Positions 43,474 to 52,596 of a DNA stretch of 57,949 bases are shown one piece after another; position 1 is the first letter of the stretch, and every line of letters starts with the position of its first letter. The DNA lies in NCBI RefSeq assembly GCF_001612905.1, contig NZ_BDBI01000041.1, forward strand, positions 1 to 57,949, read 5' to 3'. The notes beneath the pieces were generated by a model. The model did not search any database. It was not told where the DNA came from and worked only from the letters and a program-made list of their open reading frames with translations. The stretch is from Nocardia ignorata NBRC 108230 (GTDB lineage: Bacteria; Actinomycetota; Actinomycetes; Mycobacteriales; Mycobacteriaceae). A program made the position numbers and the translations under genes.

Positions 43474-44397
43474 ATGGACATCACAACGGCCGAGGCCCGC
43501 CGCTGCACCGTCGTCGCCGACGACGGCACGCCGATCGCCACCCGCACTTACGGCTCCCCCGATGCCCCGATGACCGTCGTCTTCGTGCACGGCCACTGCC
43601 TGCACACCGAATCGTGGGCCCACCTGCGCGAACAGCTGCGTACCCGGTGGAGTTCGGACACCAAGATGGTCTTCTACGACCACCGCGGCCACGGCGAATC
43701 CGGCCACGCCCACCACGACACCTACACCATCGACCAGCTCGCCGCCGACCTCGACGCGGTGCTGCGCACGATCGCGCCGGCCGGTCCGGTGGTGCTGGTC
43801 GGGCACTCGATGGGCGCCATGGTGCTGCTCGCCTACGCCCGGCTCTACCCCGAGACCATCGGCACGCGGGTCACCGGCGTCGGCCTCATCGCGGGCGCGG
43901 CGGGCGGGCTCACCGAGCTGGGTCTCGGCAGACTGCTCAACCGGCACGCCGTCGCTTCCCTCCAGCGCGCGGTGGTCCTCGCGCCACGCGTGATGCAGGC
44001 CTCGAAGCGCCTGTCACGCTGGGTGTTCGGACCGCTCATCCGCGAGGGACGTGAGCGTACCCGGACGACGGCGATCGCCACGGCGATCCTCAACGAGACC
44101 GCGCTGCTCACCATGGCAGGCTTCCTGAACTCGCTGCTGACTTTCGACGAGGCGCACACCCTGCGCCGCTTCGGCGACCTGCCCGCGCTGGTACTCGCCG
44201 GGTCGGCCGACCTGATGGTGCCGTTCACCCATTCGATCGCGCTGGCCTCGGAACTGGCCGGTGCCGAGCTGGTGCGGATCGAAGGCGCCGGTCACAGCGT
44301 GATTCTCGAACACGCCGAGGAAGTGGCCCACGCCATCGCGGCGCTGGTGGAGCGGGCCGGTGTGAGCGTTCACAACCGCTACGCCATCGCGGGCTGA
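43474..44397 (+). CDS. Alpha/beta hydrolase
   Basis: 307 aa. VVFVHGHCLHTESW is the oxyanion strand, VLVGHSMGAMVLLAYA the nucleophile elbow (GHSMG), LVLAGSADLMVPF carries the acid and IEGAGHSVILEH the catalytic His, so a complete triad. A Gly-rich/basic cap lies between. ATG 43474 behind AGGAGG. A 250-base upstream gap (43221-43473) shows no gene. Substrate unknown; haloperoxidase- or esterase-like relatives look similar. Confidence 0.88.
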   Translation: MDITTAEARRCTVVADDGTPIATRTYGSPDAPMTVVFVHGHCLHTESWAHLREQLRTRWSSDTKMVFYDHRGHGESGHAHHDTYTIDQLAADLDAVLRTIAPAGPVVLVGHSMGAMVLLAYARLYPETIGTRVTGVGLIAGAAGGLTELGLGRLLNRHAVASLQRAVVLAPRVMQASKRLSRWVFGPLIREGRERTRTTAIATAILNETALLTMAGFLNSLLTFDEAHTLRRFGDLPALVLAGSADLMVPFTHSIALASELAGAELVRIEGAGHSVILEHAEEVAHAIAALVERAGVSVHNRYAIAG

Positions 44398-44590
44398 CAT
44401 CCAACAGTTATCCGACGGCAACCGCCGAATCCCCAGCAACTTCGGGCGTAAACCGAAAAGATCAGTTACTGTGGTGGAGATCACGTTGTGTGGTGAGTCA
44501 CACAGCTCGGTGCAGCGCGGCCCGGGAGCTTTTCGGGCGTGCCCGTGATCCGGCGAGTCGGTATGCCCGCCATATACCCAGGAGGTAACG

Positions 44591-44881
44591 ATGACACGCA
44601 GCGATATCGCGGAACTGCGCTACGCGGTCGGCCAACTCCGGCAATCGATCGGCGCACTGCGCTCCAACTACGGCGACGCGGCCACCGTGCGCCGGCTGGA
44701 GAACGACCTCGAGCGGCTCGTCATCGACGCCGAGGACTTCGAGCAGGCGCCCCCGCCGGAACTGGCCGTGCCGCGCCGGGCGGAACCGATCTATGTTCCC
44801 GACAGCAAGTCCGACGAGGCGGCCTGGATGGGTGCGCAGGACGAGGGCCTCGGCTTCCACTCGCGGCCGAGGACAAAGTAG
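44591..44881 (+). CDS. Small conserved protein, Rv0250c-like
   Basis: 96 aa. N-terminal helix (ITRS-type start, IAELRYAVGQLRQSIGALR), a second helix RRLENDLERLVIDAEDFEQA, then a Pro-rich link and VPDSKSDEAAWMGAQDEGLG. It is similar in size and layout to M. tuberculosis Rv0250c, which sits by the Sdh1 genes, as here. Very good AGGAGG before ATG 44591. No function known; an Sdh1-related role is suggested only by conserved neighbourhood. Confidence 0.8.
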   Translation: MTRSDIAELRYAVGQLRQSIGALRSNYGDAATVRRLENDLERLVIDAEDFEQAPPPELAVPRRAEPIYVPDSKSDEAAWMGAQDEGLGFHSRPRTK

Positions 44882-44983
44882 AGGCACGACCTCGGCGCGG
44901 CGGCCTCCGGGTTGCCGCGCCGACCCCTGTCAGCGGCGCACGGGCCTGACACACTGCCGCAGGCCCACGGTGCCGCCGACCGG

Positions 44984-46174
44984 TCAGGCGCGGTGTCTAC
45001 CCAATCGCCGACTGCTGCGTACCCCGTGGAATCGGGCGCCGCGTGGGGTCTCGACCGGCTCGTCGGATTCGGCGGATTCGAACAGCGCAGCAATGCCGTG
45101 GTCGTGGCCGAGCGCGATGGCTTCCAATCCGAATCGCCCGCCGGTGCGGCCCAATTCGTGCAGCATCGTGGTCATGATCCGCAGGCCGGTGGCACCGACC
45201 GGGTGACCGAGCGCGATGTCGGAACCGTTCACATTGAGGCGGTCGAGCGGGTCGAGTTCCCAGGCGGTGGCCAGGGCCAGCACCTCCACCGCGTAGCCCT
45301 CGTTGATCTCGAGCAGGTCGACATCGTCGAGCGTGTGACCGGTGCGGCCGAGCAGTTTGGCGACCGCCGGTGCGGCGCCGAGCGCGGGCCCCGAGGTGTC
45401 ACAGCCCGCGGCGGCCCAGCCCGCGAGGAAGGCCATCGGGGTCAGGCCGAGCGAGGTCAGCCGGTCCTCGGCGACGACCAGGCAGGCCGACGCACCGAGC
45501 CGGTGGCTGCTCATGTTCCCCACCGTCACCACGCCGTCGGGCAGCAGGGGCCGCAGGCCGGCCAGGGTGTGCGTGGACAGGTCGTCACGCACGCCTTCGT
45601 CACGGCCGATCTGGTGACCACCGTGTCCCGGGCCGACATCCACCGGAACCACTTCCGCGCCGAACGCGCCCTGGCGCCAGGCCCGCGCGGCTTTGCGATG
45701 ACTGGCCACGGCGAATTCGTCGGCCGCGGCGCGGTCGATCCCGTAGTAGCCCGCCAGTCCTTCGGCATTGTGCAGGCCCTCGACGCCGCCGGGTAGTCCG
45801 GGTGGGGTGGTCACGCATTCCACTCCCCCGGCGACCACTACGTCGGCGGCACCGGTCTGCACCATCATGGCCGCGGTGATCACGGCCTGCAGTCCGCTGC
45901 CGCCGTGCCGGTCGGTGAGAAAGCCGGGCACCGCGAACGGCAGCCCGGCGCCCCGGGCGGCCAGCGCACCGACGGCAGGCACGTTCGCCAGGCCGCCGTC
46001 GACGCAGGCCATGGCGACGTCCTCGATGCGCAGCGGGTCGATGCCGGAGCGTTCGATCACCGCCGAAAGGACCGTGGTCGCCAGCCACTCGGCGGGCATT
46101 CCCGACAGCGCTCCGCCCTCCACCCCGCTCGGGGTGCGGACCGGCGCCACGATCGCGGCTCTTCTCATGGCCAT
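44984..46174 (-). CDS. Thiolase-fold protein lacking both catalytic cysteines
   Basis: 396 aa, normal for degradative/biosynthetic thiolases. Fold motifs are clear: RRAAIVAPVRTP, NEGYA (Asn291), NVNGSDIALGHPVG (His324). At the nucleophile position (usual CxSGLQA) the sequence is HGGSGLQA with Gly91, and at the C-terminal Cys (usual CxGGGxG) it is ALGHDHG with Ala354. It cannot act by the usual acyl-Cys mechanism, so it may be a non-decarboxylating aldolase-type or regulatory relative. ATG 46174; ATG 46168 is an alternative. Divergent from the Sdh1 operon. Confidence 0.82.
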   Translation of the reverse strand: MAMRRAAIVAPVRTPSGVEGGALSGMPAEWLATTVLSAVIERSGIDPLRIEDVAMACVDGGLANVPAVGALAARGAGLPFAVPGFLTDRHGGSGLQAVITAAMMVQTGAADVVVAGGVECVTTPPGLPGGVEGLHNAEGLAGYYGIDRAAADEFAVASHRKAARAWRQGAFGAEVVPVDVGPGHGGHQIGRDEGVRDDLSTHTLAGLRPLLPDGVVTVGNMSSHRLGASACLVVAEDRLTSLGLTPMAFLAGWAAAGCDTSGPALGAAPAVAKLLGRTGHTLDDVDLLEINEGYAVEVLALATAWELDPLDRLNVNGSDIALGHPVGATGLRIMTTMLHELGRTGGRFGLEAIALGHDHGIAALFESAESDEPVETPRGARFHGVRSSRRLGRHRA

Positions 46175-46335
46175 AGGGCACCACACGTTTGTTGCACCGG
46201 CATGACGCGCCTTCACAGGCGCAACGCTGTGATGGAGATCACCGCCATGCGAGGCAGGTGAGTGCGTGCGACCCGACTCGAGCGGCCGGAACACAGGCGT
46301 ATGGTGCTCCACATCACAGTCCACAGCGGTGGGAA

Positions 46336-47208
46336 ATGAATGCCGCCGCACACCTGCAGAGCAGCGAGGCATCGACCGTGAGTGCCGCACCGACCACCAC
46401 CCCCGCCGCGGGGACCGGCGTCTTCAGCCGAACAAGGGCCCGTATCGCCGCGCGCACATTGCGCACCGACCGCTGGTGGCTGCCGCCGCTGCTCACCACC
46501 CTCGGCCTGACCGCCTTCGTCGCCTACGCGACGGTCAGATCATTTGTGCGCACGGCCTATTGGGTGCCGGAGTACCACTATCTGACACCGTTCTACTCCC
46601 CCTGCCTCAGCGATTCGTGTGTACCGGGTTCGAGCCATTTCGGTACGCCGTTTCCCGAGCTGCCGATGTGGATTCCGCTCGGGTTCGTGGTGCTGCCGTT
46701 CCTGCTCGGGTTCCGGCTCACCTGCTACTACTACCGCAAGGCCTACTACCGGTCGATGTGGATGTCGCCGCCCGCGTGCGCGGTGGCCGAACCGCACGCG
46801 CGCTACAGCGGCGAGACGCGGTTGCCGCTCATCATCCAGAACGCGCACCGCTACTTCTTCTATGTGGCGCTGGTCGTTTCACTGATCAACACCTACGACG
46901 CACTGTCGGCGTTCCACGGCAGCGGCGGCGGTTTCGGCTTCGGCCTGGGCAATGTGGTGTTGCTGGTAAACGTCGTCCTGCTGTGGGCGTACACGCTGTC
47001 GTGCCATTCGTGCAGGCATATCGCGGGCGGCAGGCTCAAGCATTTCTCGGCTCACCCGGTGCGGTACTGGTTCTGGACTCAGGTGTCCAAACTCAACACC
47101 CGCCACATGGCGCTGGCCTGGACCACGCTCGGCACCCTCGTCCTCACCGACTTCTACGTGATGTTGGTGGCAAGCCAGACCATTTCGGATCTGCGGTTCG
47201 TGAACTGA
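46336..47208 (+). CDS. Succinate dehydrogenase (Sdh1-type) membrane subunit
   Basis: 290 aa from ATG 46336. After a 50-residue soluble start come five hydrophobic helices (WLPPLLTTLGLTAFVAYAT, the WIPLGFVVLPFLLGFRL helix, FFYVALVVSLINTY, VVLLVNVVLLWAYT, ALAWTTLGTLVLTDFYVML). His residues in several helices may ligate haem or quinone. Homologous by context and layout to Rv0249c, the cytochrome b-type subunit of M. tuberculosis Sdh1. First gene of sdhC-A-B here; an upstream ATG-type start at 46189 is unlikely. Confidence 0.88.
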   Translation: MNAAAHLQSSEASTVSAAPTTTPAAGTGVFSRTRARIAARTLRTDRWWLPPLLTTLGLTAFVAYATVRSFVRTAYWVPEYHYLTPFYSPCLSDSCVPGSSHFGTPFPELPMWIPLGFVVLPFLLGFRLTCYYYRKAYYRSMWMSPPACAVAEPHARYSGETRLPLIIQNAHRYFFYVALVVSLINTYDALSAFHGSGGGFGFGLGNVVLLVNVVLLWAYTLSCHSCRHIAGGRLKHFSAHPVRYWFWTQVSKLNTRHMALAWTTLGTLVLTDFYVMLVASQTISDLRFVN

Positions 47209-47237
47209 ACCGCGACAACGCGAGGAGCTTCATTTCG

Positions 47238-49163
47238 ATGCCAGAGGTGGAACGGCACGACTACGACGTCGTGGTGATCGGAGCGGGCGGCGCGGGTCTG
47301 CGAGCCGTGATCGAGGCACGCGAGCAAGGCTTTTCGGTGGCGGTGGTGTGTAAGTCGCTGTTCGGCAAGGCACACACCGTGATGGCCGAGGGCGGGTGCG
47401 CGGCCTCGATGGGCAATGCCAACGAGAAGGACAACTGGCAGACCCACTTCAAGGACACGATGCGCGGCGGCAAGTTCCTCAACAACTGGCGGATGGCCGA
47501 GCTGCACGCCCGCGAGGCAGCCGACCGGGTGTGGGAGCTGGAAACCTATGGGGCGCTGTTCGATCGGACACCCGACGGACGCATCTCCCAGCGCAACTTC
47601 GGCGGCCACACCTACCCGCGTCTGGCGCATGTGGGTGACCGGACGGGGCTGGAACTGATCCGGACCATGCAGCAGAAGATCGTGTCGCTGCAGCAGGAGG
47701 ACTACGCGGCGACCGGCGATTACGAGGCGCGGATCAAGGTCTTCGCCGAGTGCACGATCACCGAGCTGCTCACCGAGGACGGAAAGATCGCCGGCGCGTT
47801 CGGCTACTACCGTGAGTCGGGGCAATTCGTGCTGTTCCGGGCGCCCGCGGTGGTGCTCGCGACCGGCGGTATCGGCAAGTCCTACAAGGTCACCTCGAAC
47901 TCGTGGGAGTACACCGGTGACGGGCACGCCCTCGCGCTGCGCGCAGGTGTCACGCTGATCAATATGGAGTTCCTGCAATTCCATCCGACGGGCATGGTGT
48001 GGCCGCCGAGCGTGAAGGGGATCCTCGTCACGGAGGGTGTGCGCGGTGACGGTGGCGTGCTGAAGAACTCCGAGGGCAAGCGGTTCATGTTCGACTACAT
48101 CCCGCCGGTGTTCAAGGGCCAATACGCCGAGACCGAGGACGAGGCCGATCAGTGGTTGCGCGACAACGACTCCGCGCGCCGCACCCCCGACCTGCTCCCC
48201 CGCGACGAAGTGGCACGCGCGATCAACGAAGAGGTGAAGGCGGGGCGCGGCACCGAGCACGGTGGGGTGTACCTGGATATCGCGTCCCGGATGCCCGCCG
48301 AGGAGATCGTGCGGCGGTTGCCGTCGATGCATCACCAGTTCAAGGAACTGGCCGATGTGGACATCACCGCCGAACCGATGGAGGTCGGCCCGACCTGCCA
48401 CTACGTGATGGGCGGCATCGAGGTCGATCCAGACACCGGTGCGGCCGTGGTGCCCGGATTGTTCGCGGCCGGTGAGTGTTCCGGCGGCATGCACGGTTCC
48501 AATCGACTGGGCGGGAATTCCTTGTCGGACCTGCTGGTGTTCGGCAGAAGGGCCGGTCTCGGCGCCGCGGCCTACGTCGGCGGGCTGACCGAGCGCCCCA
48601 CACCCACCGACGCCGACGTCGAGTCGGCGGCGAAAACCGCTCTCGCACCGTTCGATCCGCCGACGGACGGGGCAGGCGAAAACCCCTACACCCTGCACGC
48701 CGAGCTGCAGGAGACGATGAACGACCTCGTCGGCATCATCCGCAAGGAGCACGAGGTGCGCGAGGCCATCGACAAACTGGCCGACCTGCGCGCCCGGTAC
48801 GCGCGGGTCACCGTGGTGGGCAACCGGCACTTCAACCCCGGCTGGCACCTGGCGCTCGACTTGGCCAACATGCTGCTGGTCAGCGAATGCGTTGCCCAGG
48901 CGGCGCTGTTGCGCACCGAGAGCCGAGGTGGACACACCCGCGACGACCACCCGGGCATGGATCCGACCTGGCGCAATTCGCTGCTGGTCTGCGCCCTCGA
49001 CCCGGCGCGCTCGGACGGACTGGTTCCCGGCGTCACCGTCACCCGCAAGGAACAGACTCCCATGCGCGAGGACCTGCTGGCCCTGTTCGAATTCTCCGAG
49101 CTCGAAAAGTACTACACCGAGCAAGAATTGGCGGCCCACCCGGCGGCCGAAGGAAAGGCGTGA
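47238..49163 (+). CDS. sdhA: Succinate dehydrogenase / fumarate reductase flavoprotein subunit
   Basis: 641 aa. FAD-binding VVVIGAGGAGLRAVIEA at the N-terminus, AHTVMAEGGCAAS with the His that carries covalent FAD, LQFHPTGM and THEGxRGDGG-like TEGVRGDGGVLKN around the active site, HYVMGGIEVD and AAGECSGGMHGSNRLGGNSL later. Oxidises succinate and passes electrons to SdhB. ATG 47238 with GAGGAG nine bases upstream. 29 bases after the membrane subunit and 2 bases before sdhB. The Rv0248c equivalent. Confidence 0.96.
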   Translation: MPEVERHDYDVVVIGAGGAGLRAVIEAREQGFSVAVVCKSLFGKAHTVMAEGGCAASMGNANEKDNWQTHFKDTMRGGKFLNNWRMAELHAREAADRVWELETYGALFDRTPDGRISQRNFGGHTYPRLAHVGDRTGLELIRTMQQKIVSLQQEDYAATGDYEARIKVFAECTITELLTEDGKIAGAFGYYRESGQFVLFRAPAVVLATGGIGKSYKVTSNSWEYTGDGHALALRAGVTLINMEFLQFHPTGMVWPPSVKGILVTEGVRGDGGVLKNSEGKRFMFDYIPPVFKGQYAETEDEADQWLRDNDSARRTPDLLPRDEVARAINEEVKAGRGTEHGGVYLDIASRMPAEEIVRRLPSMHHQFKELADVDITAEPMEVGPTCHYVMGGIEVDPDTGAAVVPGLFAAGECSGGMHGSNRLGGNSLSDLLVFGRRAGLGAAAYVGGLTERPTPTDADVESAAKTALAPFDPPTDGAGENPYTLHAELQETMNDLVGIIRKEHEVREAIDKLADLRARYARVTVVGNRHFNPGWHLALDLANMLLVSECVAQAALLRTESRGGHTRDDHPGMDPTWRNSLLVCALDPARSDGLVPGVTVTRKEQTPMREDLLALFEFSELEKYYTEQELAAHPAAEGKA

Positions 49164-49165
49164 CC

Positions 49166-49909
49166 ATGGGATACGACGCTCGTTTCCGGGTCTGGCGCGG
49201 TGACATCGACGGCGGCGACCTGCAGGACTACACCGTCGCGGTGAACGAGGGCGAGGTGGTGCTCGACATCATCCACCGCCTGCAGGCCACTCAGACCCCC
49301 GACCTGGCGGTGCGCTGGAATTGCAAGGCGGGCAAGTGCGGTTCGTGTTCGGCGGAGGTGAACGGGCGGCCACGGCTGCTGTGCATGACCCGCATGTCGA
49401 CGTTCGCTCCCGACGAGGTCATCACGGTGACCCCGATGCGCACCTTCCCGGTGGTCAAGGATCTCGTCACCGACGTGTCGTTCAACTACGAGAAAGCCAG
49501 GGAGATACCGTCTTTCGCGCCGCCGGAGCTGGCGCCGGGCGAGTACCGGATGAAACAGGTCGACGTGGAGCGCTCGCAGGAGTTCCGCAAGTGCATTGAA
49601 TGTTTCCTGTGCCAGAACACCTGTCACGTGGTGCGCGACCACGAGGAGAACAAGCAGGAATTCGCCGGGCCGCGCTACCTGATGCGCATCGCGGAACTGG
49701 AGATGCACCCGCTCGACACCGCCGACCGGCGCGAACTCGCCCAGGAGAACGCGGGTCTCGGCTATTGCAATATCACCAAATGCTGCACCGAGGTGTGCCC
49801 GGAACACATCAAGATCACCGACAATGCGTTGATTCCGCTCAAGGAACGGGTGGTCGACCGTAAATACGATCCGATTGTCTGGCTCGGCAATAAATTGTTC
49901 CGGCGGTGA
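49166..49909 (+). CDS. sdhB: Succinate dehydrogenase iron-sulfur subunit
   Basis: 247 aa. The [2Fe-2S] ligands are in RWNCKAGKCGSCSAEVNG and RLLC; CIECFLCQNTC and CNITKCCTEVCPEH give the [4Fe-4S] and [3Fe-4S] clusters. ATG 49166 follows the sdhA stop by two bases, and AGGAAAGG serves as ribosome-binding site. Transfers electrons from FAD to the membrane subunit. Equivalent of Rv0247c. Last gene of the operon. Confidence 0.96.
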   Translation: MGYDARFRVWRGDIDGGDLQDYTVAVNEGEVVLDIIHRLQATQTPDLAVRWNCKAGKCGSCSAEVNGRPRLLCMTRMSTFAPDEVITVTPMRTFPVVKDLVTDVSFNYEKAREIPSFAPPELAPGEYRMKQVDVERSQEFRKCIECFLCQNTCHVVRDHEENKQEFAGPRYLMRIAELEMHPLDTADRRELAQENAGLGYCNITKCCTEVCPEHIKITDNALIPLKERVVDRKYDPIVWLGNKLFRR

Positions 49910-49924
49910 GACCGTGGCTGTCCG

Positions 49925-50122
49925 CTACAAGACAGCCACGGTCCCTACCGCTACCGATCCGACCAGTAATCCGATGAACAGCGCCGCGAGCAACGATCCG
50001 GTGAGTGTGTAGATTCCGATCGCCGATACCGCGAAAAGCAGGATCACGATCAGGCGTTCCACCCCGTCCTCAGGCGCCAGCCTCCGGTACCGGGGTGCAG
50101 TTTTCTTCAACCCTCGGTCCAT
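49925..50122 (-). CDS. Small membrane protein, hypothetical
   Basis: 65 aa: a basic 25-residue start (RGLKKTAPRYRRLAPEDG) and two hydrophobic helices (LIVILLFAVSAIGIYTL and LLAALFIGLLVGSVAVGTVAVL). Plausible small membrane protein; no good ribosome-binding site and no family recognised. Convergent with sdhB. Confidence 0.5.
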   Translation of the reverse strand: MDRGLKKTAPRYRRLAPEDGVERLIVILLFAVSAIGIYTLTGSLLAALFIGLLVGSVAVGTVAVL

Positions 50123-50158
50123 GGAGAAGGATTACCCACCGGGGGCATTCGGCAAACG

Positions 50159-50371
50159 TTACGGGCGGTCGAACTCACCGTCGTGTACGCCCGCCGTGAA
50201 CGCCGCCCATTCGCTCGGGGTGAAAATGAGCACCGGGCCGTCCGGGTTCTTGCCGTCACGCAGGGCTACGTTGCCCTCGTCGAGCATCGCCACCTCGACG
50301 CTCGCGTCGTCACCGTCGCCTGCGCGCTGCCAGGTGGCCCCGGTGAGATCGATATCGCGTTTGGTGTTCAC
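50159..50371 (-). CDS. DUF397 protein
   Basis: 70 aa. VEVAMLDEGNVALRDGKNPDGPVLIFTPSEWAAF is the DUF397 core. The start ATG overlaps the stop of the upstream DUF397 gene by 4 bases (ATGA), so the two are coupled. DUF397 proteins are small partners of XRE/DUF5753 regulators in actinobacteria and may act as antagonists or toxin/antitoxin-like partners. Confidence 0.88.
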   Translation of the reverse strand: MNTKRDIDLTGATWQRAGDGDDASVEVAMLDEGNVALRDGKNPDGPVLIFTPSEWAAFTAGVHDGEFDRP

Positions 50372-50568
50372 GCCAGTACCCCGGTGTCGATGCTGCGGGT
50401 GAAGGCGTCCCAGCTCGGTCCGTCGAAGACCAGCGCGGGCCCGGCCGGATTCTTGCTGTCACGCACGCCGACGTGCCCGCCGAACAGAAAGGCAACTTCC
50501 ACGCAATCTTTGTTCGCGCTGCTGCGGGTGCTCTTGAACCAGTGTGCGTCGACGAGATCGAAACTCAT
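50368..50568 (-). CDS. DUF397 protein
   Basis: 66 aa. Same fold as its downstream neighbour: WFKSTRSSANKDCVEVAF, VGVRDSKNPAGPALVFDGPSWDAF. Its start overlaps the stop of the XRE/DUF5753 gene by 4 bases. Tandem arrangement regulator-DUF397-DUF397 on one transcript. Confidence 0.88.
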   Translation of the reverse strand: MSFDLVDAHWFKSTRSSANKDCVEVAFLFGGHVGVRDSKNPAGPALVFDGPSWDAFTRSIDTGVLA

Positions 50569-51464
50569 GCCACATACTCCTTCGCGACCCGCCGGAGCAG
50601 GTCTCTACTCGGTTGACAATCCAGCGCATGGCGCCGGAGGCACTCGTGAGCCCGGTCGTACCGTGTGACATCCGTGCGTCGTTCCAGGTAGAGGTCGCCG
50701 GTAAAGCCTTCGGCGTACACCACCGGTGGTTCGACCGGTTTACCGCTGCCATCGGTGCCGAACTCGAGAACCGTGAAAGGTCCGGTGGAGACTCCGAGTG
50801 GAACACCGGCGGCAAACGGCAGAATACGCAGTGCGACATTGCCCCGGGTACCGAAATCGGCAAGATGGCGCAACTGCGCAGCCATCACCTTGGCATTACC
50901 GACGACGCGATGCAAGACCGACTCGTGCACAACGACATCGAGTTCGGCCGGTTCGTGTTCGCGCCCGATCAAGGTCTGGCGTTGCATGCGCAGCGACACG
51001 CGCCGTTCGAGTTCGGCGGGTGAATCTTTCGGGCAGGCAAGCTGATTCAGTGTGCGCACATAGCTCGCGGTCTGCAGCAGACCGGGGACGAGCTCGGATT
51101 GATAGGTGCGCAGGGTGCGGGCGGAGGCCTCCAATCCGATGTAGATGTCGAAGTTCTCGGGAATGAGATCGCCGTATGCGTGCCACCAACTCTTGACGGC
51201 GGCCTGCTGAGCCAGGCCGGCCAATCCGTCGGTGACCTCGCGCGGAACGCCGTAGATGCGGCAGAGTTCGTTGATATCGATGGTGCGGATGCGGTCGGCG
51301 TGGCCCTTTTCCAGGCGTTGCAGGGTGCTCGCGCCCCATTCCATGCGTTTGGCCGCCTCGGCGATGGTCAGGCCCGCCTTGGTCCGCCATTCACGCAGAT
51401 GGCGGCCGAGTTGACGGCGCGGCAGCGTAGACGCCGCCGGAGTTCGGTTAGATGCAGTGGCCAC
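50565..51464 (-). CDS. XRE-family regulator with DUF5753 domain
   Basis: 299 aa from GTG 51464, with AAGGAG seven bases upstream; a longer frame reaching 51971 overlaps the glycosylase gene and is not used. Helix-turn-helix at about 15-75 (LGRHLREWRTKAGLTIAEAAKRMEWGASTLQRLEKG), then the DUF5753 region (YIGLEASARTLRTYQSELVPGLLQTASY, VVVHESVLHR). Usual gatekeeper of a DUF397 gene in Streptomyces and Nocardia, often controlling development or stress genes. It starts an ATGA-coupled operon with two DUF397 genes. Confidence 0.9.
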   Translation of the reverse strand: MATASNRTPAASTLPRRQLGRHLREWRTKAGLTIAEAAKRMEWGASTLQRLEKGHADRIRTIDINELCRIYGVPREVTDGLAGLAQQAAVKSWWHAYGDLIPENFDIYIGLEASARTLRTYQSELVPGLLQTASYVRTLNQLACPKDSPAELERRVSLRMQRQTLIGREHEPAELDVVVHESVLHRVVGNAKVMAAQLRHLADFGTRGNVALRILPFAAGVPLGVSTGPFTVLEFGTDGSGKPVEPPVVYAEGFTGDLYLERRTDVTRYDRAHECLRRHALDCQPSRDLLRRVAKEYVA

Positions 51465-51543
51465 AGCCGTGCTCCTTCGATTCGCGCTGTGGGGAATCCT
51501 GCACTCTCCCGTGGGTTCCGTGCAGTGAATTGGGCCCGATCGA

Positions 51544-52479
51544 TCAGCGGGCGCGGTGATCGGTGATCGGAGTGCGCGGGCCGAATTTCGGTTTGTGGGC
51601 CTGGCCGCTGAGCATGAGCAGACGCACGGCCCGATACCGGTGTGGGCGAAGAGGTTCCAGGTAGGCGACCATGGCGTCGTCGTCGATGGGGCGCCCGAGC
51701 AGGCTCCAGCCGACGGTGGCGGCCAGGTGGTAGTCGCCGACGGAGAGGGCGTCGGCGTCACCGAACGCGCGCTGTGCGGTCTCGGCGACGGTCCACACGC
51801 CGATGCCGGGGATGCTGCGCAGCCGGGTCGCCGCTTCCCGCGGGTCGAGGCAGGCGGTGCGTTCGATGGCGTCGGCCACGCGGGCGGCGCGCACGATCGT
51901 CTGCGCGCGCTGTGGGCCCACATTGGCGCGATGGAATTTCCACGAAGGGATCCGCCGCCAGGTGTCGGCATCCGGCGCGATCATCAGGTCACCGGGACCG
52001 GGGGCCTTGGTGCCGAACTCGCGTACCAGCGTGCGGTACGCCGCGAAGGAGGACTTGGTGTGCACCTTCTGTTCGAGAATCGCCGGGATCAGCGATTCGA
52101 GCACCTGGCCGGTGCGCAGCATCCGCAGGCCGGGGACGCGGCGGTGCGCCTCGACCAGCTTGGGATGCTCGGGGGCGAAATCCTCGACGTTCTCCTCGAG
52201 GCACAGCATGCGGTCCAGGCCGCTGAGGAACTCCTCGGCACCGGGGCCCCAGGCGCGTGCGTGCACGCCGTCACGGCCGTCCTGGGTGAGCCGGTAGGTG
52301 ACCGGGCCGCTGGGCAGGCGCGAGGCATGCCAGTGCGAGCCGTCCGGGTCGGTGCGATGGCAGGGATCGCCCATTCCCCGGCGCAGGGGCGCCACCGTGA
52401 GCCCCACGTCGAAGGGCCTGCTCGACCGGACCGTCCGCGACAGCCCGGCCAGGTCCGGGTTCAGGGTCTGGTCACGCAC
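51544..52479 (-). CDS. DNA-3-methyladenine glycosylase (HhH-GPD superfamily, AlkA-like)
   Basis: 311 aa from GTG 52479. ILEQKVHTKSSFAAYRTLV, the helix-hairpin-helix LRSIPGIGVWTVAETAQRAFGDADAL and the catalytic Asp in LSVGDYHLA are typical HhH-GPD. No iron-sulfur cluster loop. Removes alkylated bases from DNA. The frame could extend to 52593, but the N-terminus is family-like only from VRDQTLN. The gene is divergent from the 34-aa ORF. Confidence 0.85.
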   Translation of the reverse strand: MRDQTLNPDLAGLSRTVRSSRPFDVGLTVAPLRRGMGDPCHRTDPDGSHWHASRLPSGPVTYRLTQDGRDGVHARAWGPGAEEFLSGLDRMLCLEENVEDFAPEHPKLVEAHRRVPGLRMLRTGQVLESLIPAILEQKVHTKSSFAAYRTLVREFGTKAPGPGDLMIAPDADTWRRIPSWKFHRANVGPQRAQTIVRAARVADAIERTACLDPREAATRLRSIPGIGVWTVAETAQRAFGDADALSVGDYHLAATVGWSLLGRPIDDDAMVAYLEPLRPHRYRAVRLLMLSGQAHKPKFGPRTPITDHRAR

Positions 52480-52596
52480 CGACCCATTGTGCGCCCTTCT
52501 CCCCCGGCGACGCCATTTCGTAATACCGACCACATTCGCGACGATGAAACCCTCGTCGGCAAACAGTCGGCATCCCCTCGTCACAGGAGGCAACGG

